64,000 bases of DNA from Coriobacteriaceae bacterium (lineage in GTDB: Bacteria; Actinomycetota; Coriobacteriia; Coriobacteriales; Coriobacteriaceae): the NCBI GenBank assembly GCA_025992855.1, contig DAJPGB010000001.1, positions 1,860,001 through 1,924,000 of the forward strand. The letters run 5' to 3'. This document shows, in pieces, positions 35,248 to 46,100 of the stretch; the first letter of the stretch is position 1, and each line of letters begins with the position of its first letter. The notes below the pieces were generated by a model. That model worked only from the letters and a program-made list of their open reading frames with translations. It was not told where the DNA came from and did no database searches. The position numbers and the translations under genes were made by a program.

Positions 35248-36351
35248 ATGTCCAAGCCGCGTCGTCGTAAGCAGAAAAAGCAGGTCAAGGCCGAGCTCAA
35301 GCGCAGGCAGTTTGCCGCCACCGAGCTTTCCGACCAGCTTGCCGCCCTTCCTTGCGCCGCCGACCTGCCGCGCTTTATGGTCGACACGGTCGCCGGCGCC
35401 TATGCGCCCGCCGATGCCGAGCTCATGATCGAGGGCTTCGGCGCCGCGGCCACACGCCCGGTCACGCTGCGCGCCAACACGCTCAAGGCAACCGCCGAGG
35501 ACATCGCTGCGGCGCTCGATGCCGCCGGCATCGCCCACAACCCCGTCACCTGGTACCCAGACGCCTTTATCCTGCCCGAGGCCCAGGTTTCCGATCTGTG
35601 GGATCTCGGCATCTACCGCGACGGCAAGATCTACCTGCAGAGCCTGTCGTCCATGATGCCGCCGCTGGTCCTGGGCGCTCAGGTAGGCGAGGACATCCTG
35701 GACATGTGCGCAGCCCCTGGCGGCAAGACGACGCAGATCGCCGCCCTCACCCAGGGGCAGGCGCACCTTACCGCCTGCGAGATGAGCATTCCCCGCGCCG
35801 AGAAGCTCGAAGCCAACCTCCACCGCCAAGGCGCAAAAAACGTGCCCGTCATGCGCACCGACGCACGCGAGCTCGACGAGTTCTTCCGCTTTGACCGCAT
35901 CCTGCTCGACGCTCCCTGCACCGGCACGGGCACCGTTATCAGCGGCAACGAGAAAACCCTGCGCGGCCTGACCGAGCAGCTGCTCGTCAAATGCGCCCGC
36001 TCGCAGCGTGCGCTTCTGGACCGCGCCATGGGAACCCTCAAACCGGGCGGCACGCTCGTCTATTCGACTTGTTCGATCTTGCCGCAGGAAAACGAGGACG
36101 CCCTGCAAGAGGCCCTCGACAAGCATATGGACTGCGAGCTCATCCCCCTCGACGGCACGCCAAGCGAAAGTGAGGCACGCCGCGCCCAGGAAGCTGGCGA
36201 GGAGCCGCGCATCGAGTCCAACGCCCTAACCGAGGCCATTGCCGCGGGTCAGGTATCGGCCATCGCCAACGGCCTGTCCGGCACGCTCACCATTCCGCCC
36301 AGCCGCGACTTTGAGGGCTTCTACATTGCCCTGATCCGAAAACGCAGCTAG
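35248..36351 (+). CDS. RsmB/RsmF-family rRNA cytosine-C5 methyltransferase
   Basis: 367 aa. SAM-binding DMCAAPGGKTTQ, catalytic-Cys motif DAPCTGTGT and second Cys motif VYSTCSI are in the order of NOL1/NOP2/Sun enzymes. The first 25 residues are Lys/Arg-rich and help RNA binding. It probably methylates a 16S or 23S cytosine. It is 36 bp downstream of the synthetase gene and may be in one operon. Confidence 0.87.
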   Translation: MSKPRRRKQKKQVKAELKRRQFAATELSDQLAALPCAADLPRFMVDTVAGAYAPADAELMIEGFGAAATRPVTLRANTLKATAEDIAAALDAAGIAHNPVTWYPDAFILPEAQVSDLWDLGIYRDGKIYLQSLSSMMPPLVLGAQVGEDILDMCAAPGGKTTQIAALTQGQAHLTACEMSIPRAEKLEANLHRQGAKNVPVMRTDARELDEFFRFDRILLDAPCTGTGTVISGNEKTLRGLTEQLLVKCARSQRALLDRAMGTLKPGGTLVYSTCSILPQENEDALQEALDKHMDCELIPLDGTPSESEARRAQEAGEEPRIESNALTEAIAAGQVSAIANGLSGTLTIPPSRDFEGFYIALIRKRS

Positions 36352-36375
36352 CGCACGGATCCAAAACTCAACAAG

Positions 36376-36546
36376 CTATCTCCGTGCGCGTTTGCTCTGC
36401 TGGTCGCGATGCTGTTTAAGCGTCGCGCGCTCTTTGCGTTCGGCCCTTTTGCCCTTAATGGCCGTGACCACAAAGTAGATGACCGCGGCGGCTACGATTG
36501 CGCCCACGCATAGGCCAATCGAGCCCAACATTGCCGAAAATTCCAT
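36376..36546 (-). CDS. Small membrane protein, 56 aa
   Basis: ATG at 36544-36546 follows a good ribosome site (GAGAGGTGA). The product has one hydrophobic helix (LCVGAIVAAAVIYFVVTAI) then a strongly basic tail rich in Arg/Lys/Gln. The basic tail places the C-terminus in the cytoplasm. No function known. A CTTGAAA/TTTCAAG inverted repeat lies just upstream. Confidence 0.65.
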   Translation of the reverse strand: MEFSAMLGSIGLCVGAIVAAAVIYFVVTAIKGKRAERKERATLKQHRDQQSKRARR

Positions 36547-36737
36547 ACCGCGTCACCTCTCTTGAAAACGGGACTTTCAAGATAGCACCTCGATCCCCGC
36601 CACCACAGCTCCTTCACGTTCGCCTGCTCTTCGGTCTAACGGATGGCGCGGCGGGGAAAAATCAACTCGTCAAACGATTTAGCATTCGCAATTCCGGCTG
36701 CATCGCGCCGGCCGTCATCACATAGAATCGAGCTTCC

Positions 36738-37829
36738 ATGGATACCCTCAACGATCTAAATGAGCGCGTCGACGCCTTCGTCGGCACCAGCTCTTTCGAC
36801 ACGCCTGCCGCGGCAAACGACCAAGCTCCCATCGATGTGCCCGCCGAGGTTCACGAGGACATCGTCGCCTCGGTCGATTTCTCCGAGGTCGAGCTCGCAG
36901 ACGAGTTCACCGAGCCCCAGGTAGCCGTGACCCCCAACGGACTGCTCCCCATGGAACCGCTGCCCATCGACGGGCGTTTGCGCAAGGCGGCCCTTCGCAT
37001 GCCCGACGAGATCGAGGAGGCCAGCGGCTTTACGCTCTTCGGTCGACGCATCAAGTCGCTCATTTACACCACCGACGTGGCCGTCATCCGCAACTCCAAT
37101 GCCGATGCTGTCTTTGCCGTTTACCCCTTCACGCCGCAGCCGGCCATTACGCAGGCGCTGTTGACCGTCGCCGAGTGCCCGGTCTTTGTGGGCGTAGGCG
37201 GCGGAACTACGACCGGTAAGCGCTCCGTGCAGATGGCAGCTGTCTCCGAGATGCAGGGCGCAGCGGGCTGCGTGGTCAACTCCCCCGCCACTGCCGAGAT
37301 GGTCGAGCACATCACCAATATCGCCGACATCCCCGTCATCGCCACGGTCGTTCGCTGTGACGACGATGCTCACGCCAAGGTGCGCGCCGGAGCCAAGATT
37401 CTCAACATCGCCGCCGGCAAAAACACGCCCCAGGTCCTGCGCGAGCTGCGCGAGCACTATCCCAACCTGCCGCTCATCGCACCGGGCGGCAAGACGCCCG
37501 AGAGCATCCGCGAAACCATCGCCGCCGGCGCCAACGCCATCATCTGGACACCGCCTTCGGCCCAGCAGCTACAGACCGACATGATGCAGCGTTATCGCAA
37601 GATGAAGGAAGACGCCACACCTGTCATCTCGCGCGACGATGTGCCCATTATCGACCAGGTCGCCGCCGCCGAGGTCAGCCAGGTCGAGAACATGAATCCC
37701 GATGTGCCAATTCCCGACGAAGTCATCGAGCGCGTCGCTTCGATCCACGAGCGCGTCGAGGAGCATCGCGCCAACCGCGGCCTCAAGCCGTCACTGCACG
37801 GCTTCTTCTTCCGCGGAAAGAAACGCTAG
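36738..37829 (+). CDS. TIM-barrel-like conserved protein of unknown function
   Basis: 363 aa. The core, about residues 90-290, alternates hydrophobic strands and helices and contains VGVGGGTTTGKRS and LIAPGGKTPESIRETIAAGANAI, reminiscent of KDPG-aldolase-like or other phosphate-binding barrels. The first 80 residues are acidic and probably flexible; the last 25 are basic. No catalytic residue can be assigned. The ribosome site is weak. Confidence 0.55.
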   Translation: MDTLNDLNERVDAFVGTSSFDTPAAANDQAPIDVPAEVHEDIVASVDFSEVELADEFTEPQVAVTPNGLLPMEPLPIDGRLRKAALRMPDEIEEASGFTLFGRRIKSLIYTTDVAVIRNSNADAVFAVYPFTPQPAITQALLTVAECPVFVGVGGGTTTGKRSVQMAAVSEMQGAAGCVVNSPATAEMVEHITNIADIPVIATVVRCDDDAHAKVRAGAKILNIAAGKNTPQVLRELREHYPNLPLIAPGGKTPESIRETIAAGANAIIWTPPSAQQLQTDMMQRYRKMKEDATPVISRDDVPIIDQVAAAEVSQVENMNPDVPIPDEVIERVASIHERVEEHRANRGLKPSLHGFFFRGKKR

Positions 37830-37841
37830 CCGCAACAGCAA

Positions 37842-37874
37842 GGCCCGCCCCACAAACGTGAGGCGGGCCGTTTT
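37842..37874. terminator. Terminator between convergent genes
   Basis: GGCCCGCC (37842-37849) pairs with GGCGGGCC (37862-37869), then GTTTTCG. It serves the barrel protein and probably also the convergent DegV gene. Confidence 0.8.
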
Positions 37875-37910
37875 CGTTTGAGCAATCACGCAGCGACGTG
37901 ATGAGCCAAG

Positions 37911-38801
37911 TTAATCCACGCGCTTGTCGCCCATAAAGAAGAGCGCCACCGTACCAGGTCCGGTATGCGAGCCAATCAGAGTACCGATATCATTGATCTC
38001 AATCTTGCCTTTAAGCTGCGGAACCTGTTCCTCAATCAGCGCCGCAACTGCCTCGGCATCCTCGCGGCACGCCGAGTGCGACATGATGCACTTACCCGAA
38101 TAATCCGCACCGTCCTGCACGTGTGCCATCATGGTCTTGGCCATCTCGGAAATCGCGCGCTTCTTAGTGCGAATCTTCTCACGTGGCGACAGCTTGCCGT
38201 CGCAATCGACCGTCATAAGCGGGCAAATCTTAAGCGCCGTGCCGATGATCGCACTCGCAGCCGAAATGCGACCGCCTCGTAGGTAGCTCGACAGATCGGT
38301 CGAGAAGAACCAGTGATGCAGGTTGAGTTTGTGCTCCTCGATCCAGGCAGCCGTCTCGTCGAGTGAAGCCCCACTATCGCGCACGTCGGCGGCATATTCC
38401 ACCAGCAGGCCAAAGCCCGAAGCCGCGGCCAGCGAATCGATAACGCGCACCTTGCCGCCCTGGGGATAGCGATCCGCGAGCATCTGCGCCGCAACGCAGG
38501 CCGATCCATACGTGCCCGAAATACCCGACGACAACGTCAGGTGCAGCACGTCTTTACCCTCGGCAACAAACGGCTCCCAAAACTCCTCGTACTCACCCAC
38601 GCTCACCTGAGACGTCTTGGGCATGGCGCCCGCGGCAATCTGGGCAAAAAACTTGTCCGGCGTAATCGACTGATACAGATCGTCCGTATAGACAACATCG
38701 TCGATCTCGTAATGAAAACACACGACAGGAATATTGCGCGACGCAAAGAACTCACGGGTTCGGTCGGCGGCGGATTCACAGGTCAGGACAAAATCACTCA
38801 T
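37911..38801 (-). CDS. DegV family fatty-acid-binding protein
   Basis: 296 aa, paralogue of the DegV at 18079-18939. SDFVLTCESAADRT, then KTSQVSVGEYEEFW, LTLSSGISGTYGSA and a C-terminal IGSHTGPGTVALFF are DegV signatures. Likely a FakB-type fatty-acid carrier. AAGGAG lies before the chosen ATG (38801). Confidence 0.87.
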   Translation of the reverse strand: MSDFVLTCESAADRTREFFASRNIPVVCFHYEIDDVVYTDDLYQSITPDKFFAQIAAGAMPKTSQVSVGEYEEFWEPFVAEGKDVLHLTLSSGISGTYGSACVAAQMLADRYPQGGKVRVIDSLAAASGFGLLVEYAADVRDSGASLDETAAWIEEHKLNLHHWFFSTDLSSYLRGGRISAASAIIGTALKICPLMTVDCDGKLSPREKIRTKKRAISEMAKTMMAHVQDGADYSGKCIMSHSACREDAEAVAALIEEQVPQLKGKIEINDIGTLIGSHTGPGTVALFFMGDKRVD

Positions 38802-39064
38802 ATGAGGCTCCTTACTCATTGCTGCGCAAATTATCGCACAGTGAGCCTACATACGGTACATATGTCCACTATTTACCAAATCGAACCAAAAATAGCGAAC
38901 ATCTTTACCACCATCGTCTCCACCGGCTCCACGCATAATTATCTGAGAAAACACCTTCTGTCGTCTCCACCCGACCAACACATCTACCTCAACTAAATCG
39001 ATTTACCAAACCGTTCGGCCAACAATTCGACCTCCCACCCCCAATCGAAACAAAAGCGGCGCAT

Positions 39065-39094
39065 ACTGATAAACGTTTGACGCTGTTTATCAGT
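39065..39094. promoter_or_regulatory. Palindrome upstream of fbp
   Basis: ACTGATAAAC (39065-39074) pairs with GTTTATCAGT (39085-39094), 27 bp before the fbp start. It may be an operator or a leader hairpin. The remainder of the gene-free 38802-39121 stretch is AT-rich and shows nothing else clear. Confidence 0.5.
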
Positions 39095-39121
39095 TTTACC
39101 AACCCCATCGGAAGGTGTTTC

Positions 39122-41038
39122 ATGGTCGCATTCGATCGCAATCCGCAAGACTTTAAGTATCTGCGCCTGCTGTCGAGACAGTTCCCCACCGAACAATCCG
39201 CATTTACCGAAATTATCAACCTCTCGGCCATCCTCAACCTACCCAAGGGCACCGAGCATTTTATGAGCGACGTGCATGGCGAGTACGAAGCCTTTATGCA
39301 CATCCTCAACAACTGCTCGGGCGTCGTGCGCGAACATGTCGACGAGATCTTTGGCGACACGCTCTCCTTTGACGAAAAGGGCGAGCTGTGTACGCTCATC
39401 TACTACCCGCGCGAGAAGATCGACCTGGTCCGCAGCCGGCGCGAGGACTCGCCCACCTGGTACAAGACGATGCTTGACCAGCTCATCATGGTCGCTCGCT
39501 CACTTTCAAGCCGCTACACGCGCTCCAAGGTGCGTAAGGCCATCCCGCGCGACTACGCCTATATCATCGACGAGTTGTTGCACACGCACCCGGACGAGAA
39601 TAACTATCGCGTGCGCTATCACGAGCGCATCGTGGAGTCCATCCTGGAGACCGCCAGCGCCGACGACTTTATCGAGTCGCTCGCCTCGCTCATCAAGCGG
39701 CTGGCCGTCGACCACCTGCACCTGGTGGGCGACATCTTCGACCGCGGCGGCGGCGCGGCCAAGATTATGGACCGTCTGCTCACCTACCATTCGCTCGACA
39801 TCCAGTGGGGCAACCACGACCTGCTGTGGATGGGCGCTGCGGCCGGTGAGCCCGCCTGCATCGCCACGGTGCTGCGCAACAACCTACGCTACGACAATTA
39901 CGAGATTCTCGAGAACGACTACGGCATCTCGCTGCGCGAGCTCGTCGCCTTTGCCGATGCCACCTACACCGCCGGTGAGCCCATCACCCCGCTGATCAAG
40001 GCCATCAACGTGCTGCTCTTTAAGCTCGAGGGCCAGATTATCCAGCGCCACCCCGAGTTCGACATGACCGACCGCCTGCTGCTCGACAAGATCGACCGCG
40101 ACACCGGCACGGTCACGCTCGCCGACGGCAGCGTGTGGCCGCTCACGACCAACGACTTCCCCACCGTCGACCCGGCGGACCCCTATACGCTCACGCCCCA
40201 GGAGCAGCACATCATCGACAAGCTCGTGTCCGAGTTTGTCACCGCCGATCACCTGCATCGCCATATCGATTTCCTCTATTCCCATGGCTCGATGTACAAG
40301 GTCGCCAACGGCAACCTGCTCTTCCACGGCTGCGTTCCGCTCAACGAAGACGGCACCTTTAGCAGCATGAACTGCTTGGGCACCTGGCACGCTGGCCGCG
40401 ATTATCTCGATTTTTGCGACCACATCGCCCGCCGCGCCTGGCGCGTGGGCGACCGCGACGCTCTCGACTGGATGTGGTACCTGTGGATTGGCTTTAACTC
40501 ACCCGCCAGCGGACGCCTGGTGCGTACCTTTGAGCGCGCCTATATCGCCGATAAGAGCACCTGGGTCGAGCCGATGGACCCGTACTTTACGCTTACCAAG
40601 TCGCCCTCGGTCTGCGATGACATCATGCGCGAGTTTGGCGTCGCGCCCATGGCATGTTCGCCGACCGGCCACATCATCAACGGCCACACGCCCGTTAAAA
40701 CCACCAAGGGCGAGCAGCCCATCCGCGCCGAGGGCAAGCTGCTGGTCATCGATGGCGGCTTCTGCCGCGCTTACCATCCCAAGACGGGTATCGCCGGCTA
40801 TACGCTCATCTCGAGCTCGCGCGGCTGCCGCCTCAAGTCGCACCGGGCCTTTACGACGGTTGCCGAGGCACTCACGCGCAACGTGGACATCGAAAGCGAG
40901 ACCAACCGTTTTGACCAAGCGGACCGTCGCCGCATGGTGAGCGACACCGATACTGGCGCCAAGATCCGCAGCCAAATCCAAGACCTGCGTCAGCTGCTCG
41001 ATGCATATAGAAACGGTGCTATCGAGGAGCGCGCCTAG
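39122..41038 (+). CDS. fbp: Class III fructose-1,6-bisphosphatase
   Basis: 638 aa, the size of the Firmicutes-type Fbp. Metallophosphatase motifs are FMSDVHGEY (about 47), LVGDIFDRGG (about 198), IQWGNHDLLW (about 222) and a late INGHTPVK. It hydrolyses fructose-1,6-bisphosphate in gluconeogenesis with Mn. The ATG behind GGAAGG is used rather than 15 codons upstream. Confidence 0.93.
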   Translation: MVAFDRNPQDFKYLRLLSRQFPTEQSAFTEIINLSAILNLPKGTEHFMSDVHGEYEAFMHILNNCSGVVREHVDEIFGDTLSFDEKGELCTLIYYPREKIDLVRSRREDSPTWYKTMLDQLIMVARSLSSRYTRSKVRKAIPRDYAYIIDELLHTHPDENNYRVRYHERIVESILETASADDFIESLASLIKRLAVDHLHLVGDIFDRGGGAAKIMDRLLTYHSLDIQWGNHDLLWMGAAAGEPACIATVLRNNLRYDNYEILENDYGISLRELVAFADATYTAGEPITPLIKAINVLLFKLEGQIIQRHPEFDMTDRLLLDKIDRDTGTVTLADGSVWPLTTNDFPTVDPADPYTLTPQEQHIIDKLVSEFVTADHLHRHIDFLYSHGSMYKVANGNLLFHGCVPLNEDGTFSSMNCLGTWHAGRDYLDFCDHIARRAWRVGDRDALDWMWYLWIGFNSPASGRLVRTFERAYIADKSTWVEPMDPYFTLTKSPSVCDDIMREFGVAPMACSPTGHIINGHTPVKTTKGEQPIRAEGKLLVIDGGFCRAYHPKTGIAGYTLISSSRGCRLKSHRAFTTVAEALTRNVDIESETNRFDQADRRRMVSDTDTGAKIRSQIQDLRQLLDAYRNGAIEERA

Positions 41039-41116
41039 CACCACCCGCGGGGATTGGCTAAACTTGCTGAGTTTGTCATCCCCGCGGCGCTTCGGCGCCA
41101 GCTTAAGGCAGGTACC

Positions 41117-41512
41117 ATGCAAAAGCTCCTTGCGCAGATCATGAAATTTGGCGTCGTCGGTGTCATTGCCACGGTTATCGACTTTGGCATTATGAATCTG
41201 CTCCACTACGGTCTCGGCCTCAACATCCTAATCGCCAACACCAGCGGCTTTATCATCTCACTCATCTTTAACTACCTCGCAAGCATGAAGTACGTGTTTG
41301 CGCACAAGGAAGGCATGAGCCGCCGCCGCGAGTTCATCATCTTTGTCGTGCTGTCCGTAATCGGTTTGGTGCTCAACGACGGCATCGTGCTGGCGCTCAA
41401 CGCCGGCCTGGGACTCGAGGCCAATATCGCCAAGATCTGCGCCACCGCGCTTGTCATGGTCTACAACTTTGTGACCCGAAAAATCTTCCTGGAGGGCGAC
41501 GAGACAAAATAG
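41117..41512 (+). CDS. GtrA family membrane protein 1
   Basis: 131 aa, four TM segments with the GtrA pattern (FGVVGVIATVIDFGIMNLL; FNYLASMKYVFAHKEGMSRRREF; NFVTRKIFLE). GtrA proteins are thought to move lipid-linked sugars across the membrane or act with glycosyltransferases. GGCAGG precedes the ATG. A paralogue follows at 41732. Confidence 0.85.
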   Translation: MQKLLAQIMKFGVVGVIATVIDFGIMNLLHYGLGLNILIANTSGFIISLIFNYLASMKYVFAHKEGMSRRREFIIFVVLSVIGLVLNDGIVLALNAGLGLEANIAKICATALVMVYNFVTRKIFLEGDETK

Positions 41513-41538
41513 CTCGAAACCCCTGCAGCATTACGGCG

Positions 41539-41578
41539 CCCACGGACGACGCGCACTCAGCGCAGTATCGTCCGTGGG
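41539..41578 (+). terminator. Hairpin after the first GtrA gene
   Basis: CCCACGGACGA (41539-41549) pairs perfectly with 41568-41578. The following sequence is not a clean T-run. Confidence 0.6.
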
Positions 41579-41731
41579 TGTCGCTCGTTTACGGGCAAAT
41601 TTTCAACGTTTGCGGATTAGCTCTTGAAAATTTGGCGAGTTCATATAGTTCTTGGCAAAGACCTTACGTTTCCCTTGTAAAAGCTCTAAAGTATCCTCTG
41701 CTCGATTCATCAACGCATTGGATGTGATTAC

Positions 41732-42139
41732 GTGCGCAAGGCGCTGGCACAACCTCATACCAAGCAGTTCCTCAAGTTTGCTGTCGTGGGTCTTATCTCC
41801 TTTGGCATCGACTGGGGCATGCTCATTGCGCTCGTCGAGCTGTTCCACCTCGACTTTTTGATGAGCACCACGGTTTCGTTTATCACGTCCGTCGTGGTCA
41901 ACTACTGGCTCAGCATGAAGTACGTGTTCGACCACCGCGAAGGCATGAGCCGCAAGCGCGAGTTCACGATTTTCACCATCCTGTCGGTGATCGGTCTGGG
42001 CCTCAACGACCTGTACATGTTTGTGGGCGTCACGTTTTTGAGCATCGGCTACCAAGCCATGAAGGCCATCGCCACGTTCCTCGTCACCTGGTACAACTAC
42101 TTCAGCCGCCGCTTCTTCCTCGAGGGCGCACGGTCGTAG
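41732..42139 (+). CDS. GtrA family membrane protein 2
   Basis: 135 aa, four TM segments; YWLSMKYVFDHREGMSRKREFTIF matches the same segment of the upstream paralogue. It starts with GTG behind a weak GGATG site. Tandem duplication followed by divergence is the likely origin. Confidence 0.83.
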   Translation: MRKALAQPHTKQFLKFAVVGLISFGIDWGMLIALVELFHLDFLMSTTVSFITSVVVNYWLSMKYVFDHREGMSRKREFTIFTILSVIGLGLNDLYMFVGVTFLSIGYQAMKAIATFLVTWYNYFSRRFFLEGARS

Positions 42140-42165
42140 TCGATTCACTATTTGCTTGAATGTAT

Positions 42166-42199
42166 AACCGGTTGGAATTCCCATTCCAACCGGTTTTTT
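42166..42199 (+). terminator. Strong intrinsic terminator
   Basis: AACCGGTTGGAAT (42166-42178) pairs perfectly with 42183-42195, followed by TTTT. It ends the second GtrA transcript and may also limit the convergent DUF4430 operon. Confidence 0.92.
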
Positions 42200-42298
42200 G
42201 TTTGCCGAGAGACCCGGCGACCCAGTCCTCTACGCATGAAAAACGGACGGCCCGGATGTTTGTCCGAACCGCCCGTCTGGCGCGCTATGTCGAGGCCT

Positions 42299-43189
42299 CT
42301 AGCCTGTCACGTAATACCAGACCACGTTGTCACCATTGGAGAGAACGTAGTTGCTGCAGGCCGTCATGGGCGTTGTGCCGTTGACGGAGTACATCCAGCC
42401 GCTCGTGCCGCCGTGCTGTTTCTCGGCCAAACCACCAATCGCGGAGACATACGTGCCGTACGACGAGCCATGTGCGTTGACAGAAAGGCCCAGCGCGCAC
42501 AGGGCATCGTAGACAGTAGCGCCTTCGTTAAAGGTAAAGGTGCCACCAGAGGACACAGGATTGCCCACAGCGCTCGATGTGACCGAAACCGTCACCGTAA
42601 CGTAGTTAGACTCCTGTGAGCCGCTCTGGCCGCCCGAGGAGGCGTTTCCACCATTAGAGGATGAGGCTCCATTAGACGACTGGCCACCGCCCGAAGAAGC
42701 ACCGCCAGACACATTGGAAGTATCACCGGCTCCCGTATTTTGGGCAGCAGATTTATCGCCAGACTTCTTGCCGTCCTGGTCCTCAGACTTCTTGCTATCC
42801 GAGCTTTTATCCGATTCCTTGTGCGAAGACTCGGAATCGTCCTTGGACTTGGACTCATCTTTTGCGTCATTCGATGACTTGGAATCCTTGGAACTGGCCT
42901 CGCCCGAAGCGGCAGACGAGCCAGACGCCTTGGTGTCCTTGGTGACGACGCTCTCCCCCGTCACAGTCTGAACGATCCAGTCAATGGACCAGGCGCCGCT
43001 CTCGGAAGGATGGACGAAGCCCAGCGATATGACAATCAGCGCAACGCACGCGGCGGTCAGGACGCCAGTAAGCGCCTTCCGTCGAGGGGCGGACGCCGTC
43101 GAAGCGGCGCCCTGTTGCTTTGAATCGTCGAACTGAATGAACGAGGAATCTGGTTGCTTGGGGTCAGCGTCCTTGGATTTATTGGACAC
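42299..43189 (-). CDS. Membrane-anchored DUF4430 protein
   Basis: About 296 aa. A basic N-terminus is followed by one TM helix (LTAACVALIVISLGFV, near 50), a long Ser/Lys/Asp/Gly low-complexity stalk (about 85-200), and a C-terminal DUF4430 domain ending SGWMYSVNGTTPMTACSNYVL. DUF4430 is related to the C-terminal domain of transcobalamin and intrinsic factor. The GTG at 43189 with GGTGAGG upstream is preferred. It follows the large DUF4430 protein gene directly and shares its riboswitch-controlled transcript. Confidence 0.75.
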   Translation of the reverse strand: MSNKSKDADPKQPDSSFIQFDDSKQQGAASTASAPRRKALTGVLTAACVALIVISLGFVHPSESGAWSIDWIVQTVTGESVVTKDTKASGSSAASGEASSKDSKSSNDAKDESKSKDDSESSHKESDKSSDSKKSEDQDGKKSGDKSAAQNTGAGDTSNVSGGASSGGGQSSNGASSSNGGNASSGGQSGSQESNYVTVTVSVTSSAVGNPVSSGGTFTFNEGATVYDALCALGLSVNAHGSSYGTYVSAIGGLAEKQHGGTSGWMYSVNGTTPMTACSNYVLSNGDNVVWYYVTG

Positions 43190-43198
43190 AGCCCTCAC

Positions 43199-46100
43199 CT
43201 ACCGACGTTTGGTGAACACGAACACGCCGACGATGGCGAGACCGATGACGCCGGCGGCAACGCCGACGATGGCGAGCGGATTGGTGCCAGTCTCCTGCTC
43301 GGAAGCACCAGAGGACTTCTTAGCAGTGGTCGTGGAAGCAGCACCCGTATCGGACTTGGAATCGGACTTGGAATTGGACTTGGAATCGGACTTCTTGTCA
43401 GACTTCTTGTCAGACTTCTTCTCGTCCTTCTTGTCGGACTTATCGGAGTCCTTCTTGTTGGACTTGTTGTCCTTGGCCTCGGTCTTAGTCGACACCGTCG
43501 TCTTGGTCACCGGCTTCTGGCCCGGGGCAATAGCGCCGCCCTTCGAGCCGGAGCCAGAACCCGCGCCAGCGCCAGTGCCGGAACCAGCACCGGTACCAGA
43601 ACCGCCGCCATTCGAACCAGCGCCGCCATTACCGCCAGGCTTAACGGCATTCTTGGTCCACTTGGCATACAGCGTCAGATCGGCCGTTACCGGCGTACTG
43701 AAGTCATACGCCTGCGTGCAAGCCTCATCGGTATACCAACCGCCGAAAGTGTAGCCATCGCGCGTCGGATCGGCCGGCTTGACCAGCTTGCCATCGGCCG
43801 TAGCAACAAACTTAGTGTCGCAAGCAGACCCGCCGTTGGAGTTAAAGGCAACCGTCCAAGACTCGACAGCTCCAAGTTTAAACAGCGTGCCCGAATCATT
43901 AATGTAGTAGAGATTGCCAGAAGCATCGGCAATGACCGGAGAGTCACAGTACTGGTAATGGCCAGCCGCATCATAAATCTGCGTCGCCTCTGCATCGCCG
44001 AGCGTATAGCGATACACGCCACCACCAGAAGAGTAGTTGACGTAATCCTTGCTATCCGCGCTGTTAACGGTGAAGTACACATAGGTCTTGCCGCCCTGAA
44101 CACTCACCAGCGGAGTAGCAGCAATACCGTTGAGGCCAGCCGGCAGCGCCTTGCCGTCGGCAGCAGCGACCATCGTGGTCTTACCCGTCTTCAGGTTATA
44201 GAGAACCAGAGCAGAGCCAGTAGCCGTCTGTCCGCCGACAATCAGATTGTCACCAGACACCGCAGGGGCACTCAGATTATTCGTAAGGCCCAGATCAACC
44301 GTCTTCTGTTCACTCAGCACGCCCTTCGCCGAAAGCGAAATCACATGGAGCTTTCCGTCGTGCGTCATCTGATAGAAGGTCGAACCATTGGACGGATCGG
44401 CAATGCAATCGGCATTTGCGACAGCGCCGAGCTTCATGGTCGAAACGACATCGCCCGTCGTCTTATCAATGCACTTAAGCGTACCCGCGCTCGTAGGAAC
44501 GATGGCATACTTATCCGTCAAAGCCGCACCAGTCCAGTAATAGCCCTCGGCAGGGTCGATGTTCTGCCAAGAAACTTCGCCCGTGGCAATCTTAATGCGC
44601 GCAAAGGAGCCGTTGCCGTAGGTCGCGTTGTAATTCTCGTCATACGAAATATCGACCGAGCCTACATAGACGTACTCGCCGTCCGAAACGACGGTGCAGG
44701 AGCTCTGCGTCAAGTCCGTCAAACCAGGCGTCAGCCACTTGCAGATCAGCTTGTCTGCAGTAATCGCCTGGACCGCACCGCCGTTGAGCGGAACGATGAT
44801 AAGGCCGTTGGTATAGATCGGACGAGAGGTATAGCTCACCTTGGAGGCAAGCGGCGCAGAGGCAACCTTTTTGCCCGTGGACGAATCGATCTTAATGAGC
44901 TCGTTCTCGGTCGCGATGTACACAAAGCCGTTAGCGATGACAGGCTCGCTGCAGTTGGCATACTGCTGACCAGACTCGGCCTTCCAATCGAAGGCCCACT
45001 TAAGACCGGCGGCCTGCGCAGGCGTCTTGGCATCCGTTACGGTCGAACCGTTGCCACTGTTGCCGTAGCCGGCCCACTCGGCATCCCAATCAGGAGTCGT
45101 CGCGCTCGGATCCACGACAATCTTGTCGGGATCGGGCATGGGCGAATTATCGGTGGCATAGGCAAGCGTGACCTTATCGCCGCTCTTGAGCGTAATCTGG
45201 TTGGCACAGAGAGATGAGGACTCTCCGTTGATATACAGATGCCAGTATTTACCGGTCGCACCATCATAGCCGTAAGACTTGTCTTCGAACGGCGAAGTAA
45301 TGGACCAGTATGCACCACTCTGGGAGGCCTTGTAATCAATGCCCTTCGCCTTCAGAACCGTCTCAATAAGGTCCTGGGCCGTAGAGCCTTCGGGCAGGGA
45401 AACATTGCCTGCCGAGCCCCAGCGAGTATTGTTGCCGTTGACATCGGGGCCGATGATATCGGCGGATCCAAGCACCTGACCAGGGAGGGCATCGCTGTCG
45501 CCAGCATACATAAAGGTGACGGCGTCACCCTCATGGAGCTCGTAGGCACCAGCGCCAACGTCGGCGAACTTGTACTTTGCGTCGGACTTGCCCTTTACGT
45601 AGAAGCGCCAATAGCTATTGGTCGCAGCATCAGAGCCACAATAGGTCTTACCGTCAAGCGGCGAGGTAATGCCCCTAAGGTACCAACCCCAAGACTCTTC
45701 TGTAGCTTTGAGTTTAAGACCAGTCTGCTCCAACAGGTCCTTAGCAGTAGAGCCCGCCTTGAGACCCGTCTGGCCCGTCGAAGCCCAAACCTGCTGCTTG
45801 CCGTCCTTGTCCTTGCCAAGCACCTGAACGGAAGCATGGACAGAATCGGACGGCAACTGGTCGCCCCAGCCACCGTAGAACCACGTGACGGCATCGCCAG
45901 CATGGATGGTGACATTGTCCGCCGTATAGTCACTCGACTTGCCGTTGATAAACAGCTGCCAATAGGTCGAATAATCTTGGGGCGTACCCAGCTCAACACC
46001 GTTGTACTTAAGGCTCAGAATGAAGGAGCCCGCAGCAACGGCGTCAATGTCGTTCGCCTCGAGCGCGACCTTCGTAAGATCAAGCGCGCTCGAACCGGAC

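Noticed and set aside
36552..36575. CTTGAAA/TTTCAAG inverted repeat as an operator
   Set aside because: Only 7-bp arms; too weak for a separate feature.
43330..43640. Apparent tandem DNA repeat in the surface-protein gene
   Set aside because: It encodes a Lys/Asp/Ser and Gly/Ser stalk; repetition comes from low-complexity protein, not a separate element.
43154..45217. Long plus-strand ORF of 687 codons opposite the DUF4430 surface-protein gene
   Set aside because: Arg/Ile-rich translation without domains; it mirrors a well-supported minus-strand protein with signal peptide and repeats. The same applies to 45239-47308.
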